A stretch of 64,000 nt of DNA from an uncultured Lachnospira sp. (GCA_910585095.1 CAJUBU010000009.1:1-64000); one strand, 5' to 3'; positions 34,338 to 44,327 are shown, numbered from the stretch's first letter. Made by a program: numbers and translations. Notes: generated from the letters alone by a model not told the origin.

Positions 34338-36293
34338 ATGGATAATTTGGTAGATGCAATATATTTAGAAAATGTCGATATGGTTAAAAATATTCTTGAA
34401 CATGAGCCGTCAAAAATAGATGATGTGGATGAGCATGGTGTGCTTATGGCATTGCTTGCCGCTAAGACGGGGAATTTAAAGCTTGTGCGATATATTGTAG
34501 AATATTCGCGTGCAAGTATGGACATATATGATAATGAACATAAGAATATATTACATTATGGAGCAATGTCAGGAAATGTTGAAGTGTGTAAATATTTAGT
34601 TGAACGAGTAGGAATATCGCCTTTGATAGGTGATATTAATCTATCTACACCAATTGATATTGCAGCAGACAATAAGTATTTTAGCTTGTTAGAATATTTT
34701 GAGCAGGAGATTGGTGCAAAATATAAAGATTTATACAGAAATCCTATAAGAACTGGTATGTATCCAGACCCTTCTATTATTCGAGTAGAAGACACATATT
34801 ATATGGTTAATTCATCTTTTATTTATTTTCCATGTATTCCTATTTCTATGTCAAAAGATTTAGTACATTGGAAGATTATTGGCCATGCTATCATTAATCC
34901 GCAATGGGCGAGATTGGATAATCTTGAGGGTGGAAGAGGTTATTGGGCGCCTGATATTTCTTATTATGGAGGAAAGTTTTATATTACAGCAACATATCGC
35001 TTAAATGATGATGGAACAGTTTATAGAAAGCAAATTATTGTATCTTCAGAAACGCCAGAAGGACCATATAGTGAGCCTGCTATTATTGATGAGGACGGTA
35101 TTGACCCATCGTTGTTTACAGATGATGATGGAAAGAGATATATGCTCTTAAATCGAGGTGCAAGAATTTTACCTCTTAATAAAGAAGCTACCAAACAAAT
35201 TGGCGAGGCAAAACTTTTGTATTATGGAGATAATAAGCGTGCGCCAGAAGGACCCCATTTATTAAAAAAAGATGGTTATTATTATCTATTTGAGGCAGAG
35301 GGCGGCACAGGACCAGGACACCGAATTACAGTATCAAGAAGTAAAGAATTGATGGGAAGATATGAACCTTGTCCTTACAATCCAATTATGAGACAAATGG
35401 ATGAGGGAGCTATTATACAGCGATGCGGTCATGGAAAACCAGTGCAGACACAAAATGGACAATGGTACATTGTTTATTTATGCGGACGAAAAATAGGGGA
35501 AGGATATAGTATATTGGGAAGAGAAACAGCACTTGACCCAATTACATGGACAGCAGATGGCTGGCCAATTATCAATAATCTTGATGGACCAAGCACTTTA
35601 CAGATAAAACCAGATTTGCCTGAAACGATATGGGAAGAAAGTGATTTTGATGATTTTAAAGAGCAATGGTTAGGCAACAATTGGGTATTTCCAAGACCTC
35701 CAGAGATGGACGGCATTATATTAAAAAATTCATATGTATGTATAAAGGGAAGTAAGGAAGATTTAAGTTCGATGCATGCACGCAATATTTTGTTGAGAAG
35801 ACAGGCTGATTTTAAATTTTCATGTGTATGCAAGATGAAAATGCCAGATATTTATCCCGGTCAAGATATGGGCATAACATGCTATTATGATGAAAATACA
35901 TTTGTTAAATTTGGTATATTTGCAACAACAGAGGAACAGCCAAGACTTCTTATTAAAGTGATGGAATATGTGGATGGATACATAGAAGGAAAAGAAATAG
36001 AAGTTGATTGCAGTAAAAAGTATATCTATCTAAAAGTGAATGTCAATTATCTTACCCGAGCATTTTATTTTAGTTATGATGGTGAAGAATATCAACATGT
36101 AGACACATTGACAAATGTATATTATCTATGTGATGAGGGACTCAAGAAAGGCAAGCGTTTTACAGGTGCAATGGTTGGAATGTATGTGTATGATGGTGGA
36201 TTTACTTTAGATTATATCAATAAGAATGGTGGCACAGCACCAGATATAATATATGGAGAGTTTGATTATTTTGATTACAGGAGGGATATATGA
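34338..36293 (+). CDS. ankyrin-repeat / GH43 glycoside hydrolase fusion
   Basis: The 651-residue protein begins with ankyrin repeats (about 1-130, e.g. GNLKLVRYIVEYS, NILHYGAMSGNVEVCKYLVE) and continues into a GH43 five-bladed propeller (about 138-430). A C-terminal concanavalin-like sandwich (about 440-645) follows, as in xylosidase/arabinosidase relatives. Catalytic residues are visible: base Asp144 (YPDPS), pKa-modulating Asp256 (GIDPSLF) and acid Glu304 (APEGPH), with GHGKPVQ after them. There is no signal peptide, so it works in the cytoplasm on imported oligosaccharides. Its stop overlaps the next start by four bases. The ankyrin module is very unusual on such an enzyme. Confidence 0.9.
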   Translation: MDNLVDAIYLENVDMVKNILEHEPSKIDDVDEHGVLMALLAAKTGNLKLVRYIVEYSRASMDIYDNEHKNILHYGAMSGNVEVCKYLVERVGISPLIGDINLSTPIDIAADNKYFSLLEYFEQEIGAKYKDLYRNPIRTGMYPDPSIIRVEDTYYMVNSSFIYFPCIPISMSKDLVHWKIIGHAIINPQWARLDNLEGGRGYWAPDISYYGGKFYITATYRLNDDGTVYRKQIIVSSETPEGPYSEPAIIDEDGIDPSLFTDDDGKRYMLLNRGARILPLNKEATKQIGEAKLLYYGDNKRAPEGPHLLKKDGYYYLFEAEGGTGPGHRITVSRSKELMGRYEPCPYNPIMRQMDEGAIIQRCGHGKPVQTQNGQWYIVYLCGRKIGEGYSILGRETALDPITWTADGWPIINNLDGPSTLQIKPDLPETIWEESDFDDFKEQWLGNNWVFPRPPEMDGIILKNSYVCIKGSKEDLSSMHARNILLRRQADFKFSCVCKMKMPDIYPGQDMGITCYYDENTFVKFGIFATTEEQPRLLIKVMEYVDGYIEGKEIEVDCSKKYIYLKVNVNYLTRAFYFSYDGEEYQHVDTLTNVYYLCDEGLKKGKRFTGAMVGMYVYDGGFTLDYINKNGGTAPDIIYGEFDYFDYRRDI

Positions 36294-37276
36294 TAAGCAG
36301 AAATAAAGAATTAGAAAAAAAATTGATGGATTTACTGGAAAAAGCAGTTCAAGATGCAAACAATAAGGATTGTGCTATGATTGTAAATGCAGTGATTGCA
36401 TTATATAAGGCAACAGGTGAAAAAGAATATGCAGATAAAGCACAGCAAATGCTTGATAAATATGCTATAAATGCAGCTCAATTGACAAAAGATGATGGAA
36501 TTGATAAATATTTGTGGGGAAATGCGTTTTATAATATCGGTGATTATAGCGATGATTCAAAGTATGGCGACAAAGCAGTAGAGCTTGCTGCTTGCTTTGA
36601 TAAACAGCAGCGAAATAAAATAGGATACTTTTCAAGTAATAGCGATGAAGAAATTATATTGAATGATTTTTACTGTACACAGCCATTTTATATGAATTAT
36701 GATACAAGAAATGGAGGAAAAGAGCATTATAACGACATTATTGCACAATATAATGCAGTTAGTGGTGTGTTCTTTGATAGCTGTGAAAATTCTTCTGATG
36801 AGTATATCAGACCATATGATTTATTAATGAAAAATTCAGATAAAATCATAAAGAAAATGGAGTCGAATAAGGGTTTATATGAGAATCTTGTATATTATGC
36901 CGCTTCTCTGATTGATACAATGGAGCTGATGGCACAGCCATTATATGAAATTTATCGAAGATTGCAAGAATATTATAAAGTGGCAGTAAAATTATTGCTT
37001 CTGTCAAAAGAGCAGGAAAATGGACAAGATGAGGCTGTATATGCGATGTTATCTTATGTAATATTAAAAGGATGCCGAATGAAAGCATTGCTTACTGAAA
37101 AATATGAGAACGAGGCAGTGAAATTATTGGAAAACATTTTTCATTCTATCAATACACAAGACCAAACGTTTGAGGCAACATATGTGGCAACGGCTGCATT
37201 TGGATATAGTGAATGGATAAGAAACAGAGAATATCAGGATTATGGAATAAATAAAGGTGGTGTATTATGGAGTTAG
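36290..37276 (+). CDS. hypothetical helical protein, possibly GH88/GH105-related
   Basis: I do not recognise this 328-residue protein with confidence. It is almost wholly helical, has no signal peptide, and ends FGYSEWIRNREYQDYGINKGGVLWS. Features such as PFYMNYDTRNGGKEHYNDIIAQY and the C-terminal Tyr/Gly pattern recall the (alpha/alpha)6 barrel of unsaturated uronyl hydrolases (GH88/GH105), which would fit next to a GH28 enzyme, but the catalytic Asp residues cannot be placed. It overlaps the GH43 gene by 4 bp and the GH28 gene by 10 bp, so tight co-translation is certain. It may be a diverged hydrolase or an accessory protein. Confidence 0.55.
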   Translation: MISRNKELEKKLMDLLEKAVQDANNKDCAMIVNAVIALYKATGEKEYADKAQQMLDKYAINAAQLTKDDGIDKYLWGNAFYNIGDYSDDSKYGDKAVELAACFDKQQRNKIGYFSSNSDEEIILNDFYCTQPFYMNYDTRNGGKEHYNDIIAQYNAVSGVFFDSCENSSDEYIRPYDLLMKNSDKIIKKMESNKGLYENLVYYAASLIDTMELMAQPLYEIYRRLQEYYKVAVKLLLLSKEQENGQDEAVYAMLSYVILKGCRMKALLTEKYENEAVKLLENIFHSINTQDQTFEATYVATAAFGYSEWIRNREYQDYGINKGGVLWS

Positions 37277-38820
37277 TATTAGTGACAAAGACAAGCAGAA
37301 GTGTTGTTGTAGAATTAACCGATTCAGGAAAATATTATACAAAAAATTTATATGATATTTATGTGAATGATAAAAAGTATATGGAAAGTAATAAGGTGGT
37401 TACTTCTATATATGATTTAAAACCAGATACGGACTATAAAATTGAGGTCAAATATAATGGAGAAGAAGTAAACACAATAAATGTTCGTACCGATTATGAG
37501 TTTGTAACTTTAAATGTGCATGAATTTGGCGCATATGGTGATGGTGTGCATGATGATACTAACGCAATTCAATGTGCTATTATGTCTTGTCCGCCATATT
37601 CAAGAGTACTTGTGCCAGCAGGTGAATATAAAATTTCAAGTATCTTTTTAAAGAGTAATTTAACATTAGAATTAGCAAAGGATGCCATTCTTTCAGCGTA
37701 TACGGAAAGGGAGAAATTTCCAATACTTCCAGGTGTGATAGAATCTTATGACGAAAAAGAAGAGTATAATTTAGGTTCTTGGGAAGGAAATCCTTTGGAT
37801 ACATTTTCTGCTATTGTGTGTGGTATCAATGTTGAAAATGTTGTTATTACAGGACAGGGAACAATAGAAGGAAATACCAGTTTTGAAAACTGGTGGAAAG
37901 ATTGCAAAATAAGAAATATTGCATGGCGACCAAGATTATTTTTTATTAATCATTGCAGTAATGTGACAATGCACGGAATTACGGTTCAAAATTCACCGTC
38001 TTGGACGATTCATCCATATTTTAGCGACCATTTAAAATTTATTGATGTTACGATTAAAAATCCAGCAAATTCACATAATACAGATGGTTTAGATCCAGAG
38101 AGCTGTACGGATGTGCTTGTACTTGGAACTTATATTTCTGTTGGTGATGATTGTATTGCTATCAAATCAGGAAAAATCTATATGGCTGAAAGGTATCAAG
38201 TGCCAACATCTAATATGACTGTCAGACAATGCTGTATGAGAGATGGGCATGGTGCTGTGACTGTGGGAAGTGAAATTGCAGCAGGCGTTAAAGATGTTCA
38301 TATTAAAGATTGCCTGTTTATGAATACAGATAGAGGCTTGAGAGTAAAGACGAGAAGAGGAAGAGGAAAATTATCGGTTTTAGATGATATCTCATTTGAA
38401 GATATTGATATGGATAATGTGATGACGCCTTTTGTTGTCAATAGTTTTTATTTTTGTGACCCTGATGGAAAGACAGAATATGTAAGTACGAAAAAAGCAC
38501 TTCCTGTTGATGATAGGACGCCTTCTATTAAAAGTCTTACATTTAAAAATATAAAAGCAACGAACTGTCATGTAGCGGGAACTTATATATGCGGTTTACC
38601 TGAAAGTAAAATTGAGCAATTAACTTTTGAAAATATTGATTTTTCATATGCAGACGATGCCAAATCAGGTGTGGCAGCAATGATGCTTGGCTGTGAAGAA
38701 GGCTGTAAACAGGGAATGGTTGTAAGCAATATCAACAAACTAATATTAAAAAATGTTCATGTAGTGGGTTGTGAAGGTGAAGCTATTGTTGCGGATAATG
38801 TAGACAAGATTATAAAATAA
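37267..38820 (+). CDS. GH28 polygalacturonase (intracellular, exo-type likely)
   Basis: The enzyme hydrolyses alpha-1,4-linked galacturonic acid. The 517 residues have an N-terminal fibronectin-III-like domain (about 1-77) and a right-handed beta-helix. All four GH28 motifs are present: NTD (271-273), DD (Asp294, Asp295), GHG (327-329) and RVK (359-361, for RIK). The N-terminal beta domain plus absence of a signal peptide resembles bacterial exo-polygalacturonases acting on imported oligogalacturonides. The start overlaps the upstream gene by 10 bp, after GGTGG. It indicates pectin as the locus substrate. Confidence 0.93.
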   Translation: MELVLVTKTSRSVVVELTDSGKYYTKNLYDIYVNDKKYMESNKVVTSIYDLKPDTDYKIEVKYNGEEVNTINVRTDYEFVTLNVHEFGAYGDGVHDDTNAIQCAIMSCPPYSRVLVPAGEYKISSIFLKSNLTLELAKDAILSAYTEREKFPILPGVIESYDEKEEYNLGSWEGNPLDTFSAIVCGINVENVVITGQGTIEGNTSFENWWKDCKIRNIAWRPRLFFINHCSNVTMHGITVQNSPSWTIHPYFSDHLKFIDVTIKNPANSHNTDGLDPESCTDVLVLGTYISVGDDCIAIKSGKIYMAERYQVPTSNMTVRQCCMRDGHGAVTVGSEIAAGVKDVHIKDCLFMNTDRGLRVKTRRGRGKLSVLDDISFEDIDMDNVMTPFVVNSFYFCDPDGKTEYVSTKKALPVDDRTPSIKSLTFKNIKATNCHVAGTYICGLPESKIEQLTFENIDFSYADDAKSGVAAMMLGCEEGCKQGMVVSNINKLILKNVHVVGCEGEAIVADNVDKIIK

Positions 38821-38830
38821 GGAATAGACA

Positions 38831-40621
38831 ATGAATTTACATGCACCAAAAGGAGTAGATGTAGAAAACTGGTTTATAGAATGTTATAAAAGACATCAAA
38901 AGCATCCGCTTATTATTTTATTACGCTTATACAAAGGAAATTATCACAAATTTTTTGCGGCAGTGTTTTTCTTTTTTGTAAAACATTGTCCAGTGTGGGT
39001 TTTACCGATTGTTACAGCCAATATTATCAATGATGTGACAACAGGAAATCCTAATACATATAATGATACATTGATACAGTCGCTGATTATGGTAGGATTA
39101 ATACTATTAAATATTCCAATGAATTATATGTATACAAGATATAAATCATTGGCAACGCGATATGCAGAAACTGGACTTAGAAGAGCATTAGTAAAAAAAC
39201 TTCAGCAGTTGTCCATCTCATATCATACAGAAACACAATCAGGGCGGTTACAATCAAAAATTATAAGAGATGTGGAAGCGGTTGAAACATTATCGACACA
39301 AATGTTGATAAGCACGTTAAATATTGCACTCAATGTTGCTATTGCGCTTACAGTAACCATATCAAAAAGTTTGATGGTATTTGTGTTTTTTCTTTTGACA
39401 ACACCTGTTGCTGCAATTACGATGGTTTTCTTTAGAAATATTATGAAAAAAAGAAATTACGAGTTTCGACATGAGATGGAAGAAACTTCAGCGCAAGTAA
39501 TGGAAATGGTTGAGATGATACCTGTTACAAGAGCGCATGCACTCGAAGAAAAAGAAATCAATAAAATGAATGCACAGCTTTTTACGGTGGCAGAAAAAGG
39601 TTACAAATTAGATGTGATTCAGTCCGTATTTGGTTCTGTTGGCTGGGCAGTGTTTCAGGTGTTTCAGATTGTATGTCTTGCATTTACAGGGATTCTTGCA
39701 TTAAAAGGCAATATTTTAGCGGGCGATATTACATTGTATCAGAGTTATTTTGCAACGATAGTCAATCAGGTTTCGGCATTTATTACATTAGTTCCTACCA
39801 TTGCAAAAGGTATTGAATCGGTTAATTCTATTGGAGAGGTTTTACTTTCTGATGATATTGAAAAAAATGATGGAAAGAAAGAACTTCATGCGATAACAGG
39901 AGAGTTTGATTTTAAAAACGTTAAATTTCAATACCATAACACAAACATTGATGTTTTAAAAAATTTGAATCTTCATGTAAAGGCAGGGGAAACAATTGCT
40001 TTAGTAGGAGAGTCTGGCTCTGGCAAAACAACAATATTAAATCTTGCTATTGGTTTTAATATTGCCACACAAGGAAATGTCCTTATTGATGGAAATGATA
40101 TGAAGGAAATCAATTTGAGAAGTTATAGAAAATACTTGGCGGTTGTGCCTCAAACTTCTATTTTATTTTCAGGGACATTAAGAGAAAATATTACATATGG
40201 TGTGGAAAATGCAACAGAAGAAATGATATGGGATGTTGTAAAGGCTGCCAATTTGATGGATTTAGTTGAGAGTCTGCCAAAAGGTTTGGATACGGATGTG
40301 GGAGAACACGGCGGAAAGCTGTCAGGTGGTCAAAGGCAGAGAGTATCTATAGCAAGAGCATTGATAAGAAATCCAAAAGTGATTATATTGGATGAAGCAA
40401 CATCAGCGCTTGACAGCATATCCGAAAAATTGATTCAAGAAGCGGTTAATAATTTAACGAAGAATAGAACAACCTTTATTGTAGCACATCGTTTATCTAC
40501 CATTCGCGATGCGGATAAAATTGCTGTAATCAATGACGGAAAATGTGTAGAATATGGAACTTTTGATGAATTGATGGCATTGAAAGGTGAATTTTATAAA
40601 ATGAAAAATATTCAAGGTTAA
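38831..40621 (+). CDS. exporter-type ABC transporter, fused permease-ATPase
   Basis: A 596-residue half-transporter with a six-helix membrane domain (about 45-320) and an ATPase domain with GESGSGKTT, the Q-loop VPQTSILFSG, LSGGQRQRVSIARAL and VIILDEATSALD. It resembles MsbA/MdlB-type exporters that work as homodimers. It starts 10 bp after the polygalacturonase stop, so it belongs to the pectin operon. The import function is already covered by the LplB/YtcP pair, so it may export a product or lipid, which is unknown. An N-terminal 45 residues precede the first helix. Confidence 0.92.
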   Translation: MNLHAPKGVDVENWFIECYKRHQKHPLIILLRLYKGNYHKFFAAVFFFFVKHCPVWVLPIVTANIINDVTTGNPNTYNDTLIQSLIMVGLILLNIPMNYMYTRYKSLATRYAETGLRRALVKKLQQLSISYHTETQSGRLQSKIIRDVEAVETLSTQMLISTLNIALNVAIALTVTISKSLMVFVFFLLTTPVAAITMVFFRNIMKKRNYEFRHEMEETSAQVMEMVEMIPVTRAHALEEKEINKMNAQLFTVAEKGYKLDVIQSVFGSVGWAVFQVFQIVCLAFTGILALKGNILAGDITLYQSYFATIVNQVSAFITLVPTIAKGIESVNSIGEVLLSDDIEKNDGKKELHAITGEFDFKNVKFQYHNTNIDVLKNLNLHVKAGETIALVGESGSGKTTILNLAIGFNIATQGNVLIDGNDMKEINLRSYRKYLAVVPQTSILFSGTLRENITYGVENATEEMIWDVVKAANLMDLVESLPKGLDTDVGEHGGKLSGGQRQRVSIARALIRNPKVIILDEATSALDSISEKLIQEAVNNLTKNRTTFIVAHRLSTIRDADKIAVINDGKCVEYGTFDELMALKGEFYKMKNIQG

Positions 40622-40628
40622 TATGAAA

Positions 40629-40724
40629 AGGGGCTGTTATAAAATAAATCTCTATGTAAGGTAACAAATATCATATAGGATATAGGTATTTACCTTGTAG
40701 AAGGATTCATTTTACAACAGCCTC
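40629..40724. terminator. family A inverted repeat, copy 5 (bidirectional terminator)
   Basis: GGGGCTGTTATAAAAT (from 40630) pairs with ATTTTACAACAGCCTC (to 40723). It sits between the convergent ABC and XRE genes, 8 bp after the stop. Confidence 0.75.
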
Positions 40725-40751
40725 AATTGCATTCGTTTAAAATAGATTGTT

Positions 40752-41069
40752 TTACTGCTTATTCCAAATTCTAAGAGTTGAGATAAGCTTTTCTTTTGTG
40801 TCTGCATCAAGCTTTTGAACAATCTGCATAATTTCATTGTCAAGAGCAGTATTTTGATAGTTCTTGTCAACGCTGCCAGCAAGATAGTCCAAAGAAACTC
40901 CAGTTAATTCAGCATAATATGAAAGCATACGTAATGTCATTAAATTACGTCCGTTTTCAACATTGCTAATGTAACCTGGTGTAACATCGAGAGCTTTTGC
41001 GACATCCTCTTGTGTTAAACCATGAGATATTCTCAATTTTTTTACTTTTGCGCCTAAATCGCTTTCCAT
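40752..41069 (-). CDS. XRE-family helix-turn-helix regulator
   Basis: The 105-residue DNA-binding protein has a Cro/CI-type HTH at about residues 7-62 (LRISHGLTQEDVAKALDVTPGYISNVENGRNLMTL). A short C-terminal helix follows that contains QIVQKLDADTKEKLIS, probably for dimerisation. The start is ATG 41069, 9 bp after GGAGGG; the earlier in-frame ATG (41090) lies upstream of that ribosome site. It follows typA on the same strand with a 140-bp gap. Its targets are unknown. Confidence 0.88.
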   Translation of the reverse strand: MESDLGAKVKKLRISHGLTQEDVAKALDVTPGYISNVENGRNLMTLRMLSYYAELTGVSLDYLAGSVDKNYQNTALDNEIMQIVQKLDADTKEKLISTLRIWNKQ

Positions 41070-41212
41070 GCTGTATATCCCTCCAATCAAAAATGTATAA
41101 TGTCAAAAAATATTATATACCATTATCGAAAAAAATAAAAGCCTTAAATAGTTATTTTTTATGATAATCATTCAGTTATATAATTGCTCAAAGCGAAAAT
41201 AGGCTTGTATAT

Positions 41213-43042
41213 TTATTTTTTATTTGCCCTGTAACGCAATGTAGAGTCCAGAATTTTTTTGCGTATTCGTAAGCTTGATGGTGTCACTTCAAGAAGTTCA
41301 TCCGTATCAATATAATCAAGAGCTTGTTCAAGACTTAAAATTTTTGGCGGTATTAGGCGCAATGCTTCATCAGCACTTGAAGAACGTGTATTTGTAAGAT
41401 GTTTTGTCTTGCATACATTAACTTCAATATCTTCTGTTCGAGGACTCTCGCCAACAATCATACCACTGTATACTTTTTCACCAGGACCAACAAACAGTGT
41501 ACCTCTGTCTTGAGCGTTAAAAAGCCCATAGGTTACAGTCTCGCCATCTTCATAGGCGATAAGAGAACCTGTCTTTCGATAAGAAATATCACCCTTATAA
41601 GGTTCATATCCTTCAAATGATGTGTTAATAATGCCATTTCCTTTTGTATCGGTAAGAAATTCGCCTCTGTATCCAATTAATCCGCGTGAAGGTATAGAGA
41701 ATTGCAAACGAGTGTAACCACCGTTAATAGGGGTCATACCAAGCAATTCGCCTTTTCGTTGACTGAGCTTTTGTATAACAGAACCTGTAAATTCATCAGG
41801 AACATCAATATAGGCAAGTTCGATAGGTTCTAGTTTGTGACCTCGTTCATCATAATGGTAGAGGACTTCTGCTTTGCTTACAGCAAATTCATAGCCTTCA
41901 CGTCTCATATTTTCGATAAGAACAGAAAGATGAAGTTCGCCTCGTCCAGATACTTTAAAGGAATTTTCACTGTTTGTATTTTCTTCAACACGGAGACTGA
42001 CATCCGTGTTCAGTTCTCTAAAAAGACGGTCGCGAATATGTCTGCTCGTGACATATTTTCCTTCTTTTCCAGCTAATGGACTGTCGTTAACCATAAAATC
42101 CATTGATAATGTAGGTTCTGAAATCTTTTGAAAAGGAATCGCTACAGGATTTTCTAAAGAGCATAAAGTGTCTCCGATATGGATATCGGAAATACCAGAA
42201 ACAGCCACAATATCGCCAATCGTAGCCTCATTTATTTCAGTTTTATTAAGACCATGAAAGGTGTAAAGTTTTGTGACGCGAACACGTTTATGGACAGAAG
42301 AATCATGATGATTGACAATCATTACATCTTGATTGACCTTAATATGACCATTTTCAATTTTTCCGATGCCAATTCGACCAACAAACTCATTGTAATCAAT
42401 GGTTGATATCAGCATTTGTGTATCAGCTTCAGGGTTTCCCTTTGGAGCAGGAATATTATTAATAATGCACTCAAAAAGAGGCTGCATATCTTTGCGTTCA
42501 TCATCAAGATTTGCAATAGCATAGCCTGATTTAGCCGATGCATATATAAATGGACAGTCAAGTTGCTTATCGTTGGCTTCCAAATCAATAAACAATTCTA
42601 AAATTTCATCAATAACTTCACTAGACCTTGCTTCTGGTCGGTCAATTTTATTGATACATACAATAACCGATAAATCCAATTCCAGTGCCTTTTGAAGAAC
42701 AAATTTTGTCTGCGGCATAACACCTTCAAATGCATCTACAACAAGAATAACACCATCTACCATCTTGAGAACACGCTCAACTTCGCCACCAAAATCAGCA
42801 TGTCCTGGTGTGTCAATAATATTAATTTTTGTATTTTTATAAGTGATAGCTGTATTTTTAGAAAGAATCGTGATGCCACGTTCTCTTTCTATATCGTTTG
42901 AGTCCATCACTCGCTCAGCGACTTCTTGGTTTTCCCTAAATGTTCCGCTCTGTTTTAACAATTCATCGACAAGGGTTGTTTTTCCGTGATCGACGTGAGC
43001 AATAATAGCAATATTACGAATATCGTCGCGTTTAGTAATCAT
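41213..43042 (-). CDS. typA: translational GTPase TypA/BipA
   Basis: A ribosome-associated GTPase important for stress and low-temperature growth. The 609 residues have G1 AHVDHGKTT, G2 ERGITIL, G3 DTPGHADFGGEV and G4 NKIDRP, then EF-G-like domains and the TypA-specific C-terminal domain ending in RIRKKILDSTLRYRANKK. The length is normal. GGAGG lies ahead of the start. A hairpin in the leader (43103-43133) might affect expression. Confidence 0.97.
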   Translation of the reverse strand: MITKRDDIRNIAIIAHVDHGKTTLVDELLKQSGTFRENQEVAERVMDSNDIERERGITILSKNTAITYKNTKINIIDTPGHADFGGEVERVLKMVDGVILVVDAFEGVMPQTKFVLQKALELDLSVIVCINKIDRPEARSSEVIDEILELFIDLEANDKQLDCPFIYASAKSGYAIANLDDERKDMQPLFECIINNIPAPKGNPEADTQMLISTIDYNEFVGRIGIGKIENGHIKVNQDVMIVNHHDSSVHKRVRVTKLYTFHGLNKTEINEATIGDIVAVSGISDIHIGDTLCSLENPVAIPFQKISEPTLSMDFMVNDSPLAGKEGKYVTSRHIRDRLFRELNTDVSLRVEENTNSENSFKVSGRGELHLSVLIENMRREGYEFAVSKAEVLYHYDERGHKLEPIELAYIDVPDEFTGSVIQKLSQRKGELLGMTPINGGYTRLQFSIPSRGLIGYRGEFLTDTKGNGIINTSFEGYEPYKGDISYRKTGSLIAYEDGETVTYGLFNAQDRGTLFVGPGEKVYSGMIVGESPRTEDIEVNVCKTKHLTNTRSSSADEALRLIPPKILSLEQALDYIDTDELLEVTPSSLRIRKKILDSTLRYRANKK

Positions 43043-43610
43043 TAAGAATCCTCCATTTTTACGAAACCTGTGAGTTTCAAGAACAATTTACTGTTTTATG
43101 TGCAAGTATAAACTTGTTGCAAGTTTATGCTTGTTTAAACTTTATTTCTGCACAAGTAACGCATTTATATATTTTAATAAAACTATTTTGCAAAGCAATT
43201 AGCTTTATTTGATGAAATTATTTTGCGAAGCAAATAGTTTCATTTGTAACTCTAATATTCTAGCATAAGAAGTGAAAAATACAAGTAAAATTTATATTGT
43301 TTGAATGTTATTTTAAAATATTTTGAGGAATTTTACGTATATAGATATGAAATAAAATAAAAATATTTGTTTGTGATATATAAAATTAATTTTTAATAAT
43401 AAAACACTAATTTATAAATATATTCCATTTTTATTAAAAATATATAAAAATTAAAAAGTCTTTATTAAATATCCAATTTGGACACAAAAAAGTCATAAAT
43501 AAATTTTATTATTTTTGTCATAAACAGCAATGTACTAGCATATAAATACTTAAGAACATTAAAAAGCACGAAGGTCAGTTTAGAACTGGCAAAGAAGGGA
43601 GAAATACAAA
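43043..43610. other. 568 bp divergent intergenic region
   Basis: It holds the inverted pair CAAGTATAAACTTG/CAAGTTTATGCTTG (43103-43133) in the typA leader. Two tandem hairpin units with TTTGCAAAGCAA and TTTGCGAAGCAA follow (43185-43246, family D type). The rest is very AT-rich with no convincing frame. Confidence 0.5.
43185..43246. repeat. family D-like tandem hairpins
   Basis: Two adjacent units of about 32 bp share TATTTTGCRAAGCAA and a following TAGYTTYATTTG. Each can fold into a short hairpin around GCRAAGC. Confidence 0.45.
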
Positions 43611-44255
43611 ATGCTTGATAAGGTTATTGAAAACAATAGGGTAACAATTATTGGAGAGGTGGTATCAGAGTTTACATTTAGTCATGAGGTATTTGGCGAA
43701 GGATTTTATCTTGTAGATGTTTCCGTTAACAGACTAAGTGATTCGGTTGATATTATTCCATTAATGATTAGTGAGAGACTTGTTGATATTACGAAGGATT
43801 ACAGAGGAATGAAAATAGAAGTTTCAGGACAGTTCAGGTCTTATAACAGACATGTAGGAGAAAAGAACAAGCTGATACTTTCTATATTTGTAAGAGAGAT
43901 TGAATTTATAGAGGAAGATGAGATTCCAGAGGAACAATCAAAGTCCAATCAAATTTTTCTTGATGGTTATGTATGTAAACCTCCTGTGTATAGAAAAACT
44001 CCTCTTGGCAGAGAAATAGCAGATATATTGATTGCAGTAAACCGCCCATATGGCAAGTCGGATTACATACCATGTATCGCTTGGGGAAGAAATGCGCGCT
44101 ATGCTGCAAGTATAGAGGTTGGCGGACATCTTCAGGTTCAGGGACGTGTTCAGAGCCGTGAATATACAAAGCGTATTGACGAAGAACAGGTTGAAAAGAG
44201 AGTTGCCTATGAAGTATCAGTCAGCAAGATTGATGTAATAGAAGATGAGGATTAA
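43611..44255 (+). CDS. single-stranded DNA-binding protein with two OB folds
   Basis: The 214-residue protein contains two SSB-like OB folds (about 5-105 and 112-208). The second has the clearer pattern: FLDGYVCKPPVYRKTPLGREIADILIAVNRPYGKSDYIPCIAWGRNARYAASIEVGGHLQVQGRVQSREY. Lachnospiraceae encode this protein in addition to normal SSB. It probably binds ssDNA during repair or replication. There is no acidic C-terminal tip of the DDDIPF type, although the last residues (EDED) are acidic. It is a single gene with AAGGGAG upstream. Confidence 0.85.
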   Translation: MLDKVIENNRVTIIGEVVSEFTFSHEVFGEGFYLVDVSVNRLSDSVDIIPLMISERLVDITKDYRGMKIEVSGQFRSYNRHVGEKNKLILSIFVREIEFIEEDEIPEEQSKSNQIFLDGYVCKPPVYRKTPLGREIADILIAVNRPYGKSDYIPCIAWGRNARYAASIEVGGHLQVQGRVQSREYTKRIDEEQVEKRVAYEVSVSKIDVIEDED

Positions 44256-44272
44256 ATTCATTTATTATAGAG

Positions 44273-44301
44273 TTGACATTAAAATGCTCTAGTGATATAT
44301 T
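44273..44301 (+). promoter_or_regulatory. strong sigma-A promoter for dapA
   Basis: Perfect TTGACA (44273-44278), 17 bp spacer, TATATT (44296-44301). Transcription would start about 20 bp before the lysine riboswitch. Confidence 0.8.
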
Positions 44302-44327
44302 TATATATAATTTATAAGTTATAGATT

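Noticed and set aside
41213..43042. EF-G-like GTPase as a possible tetracycline ribosomal protection gene
   Set aside because: The C-terminal domain and length are those of TypA/BipA, which is housekeeping.
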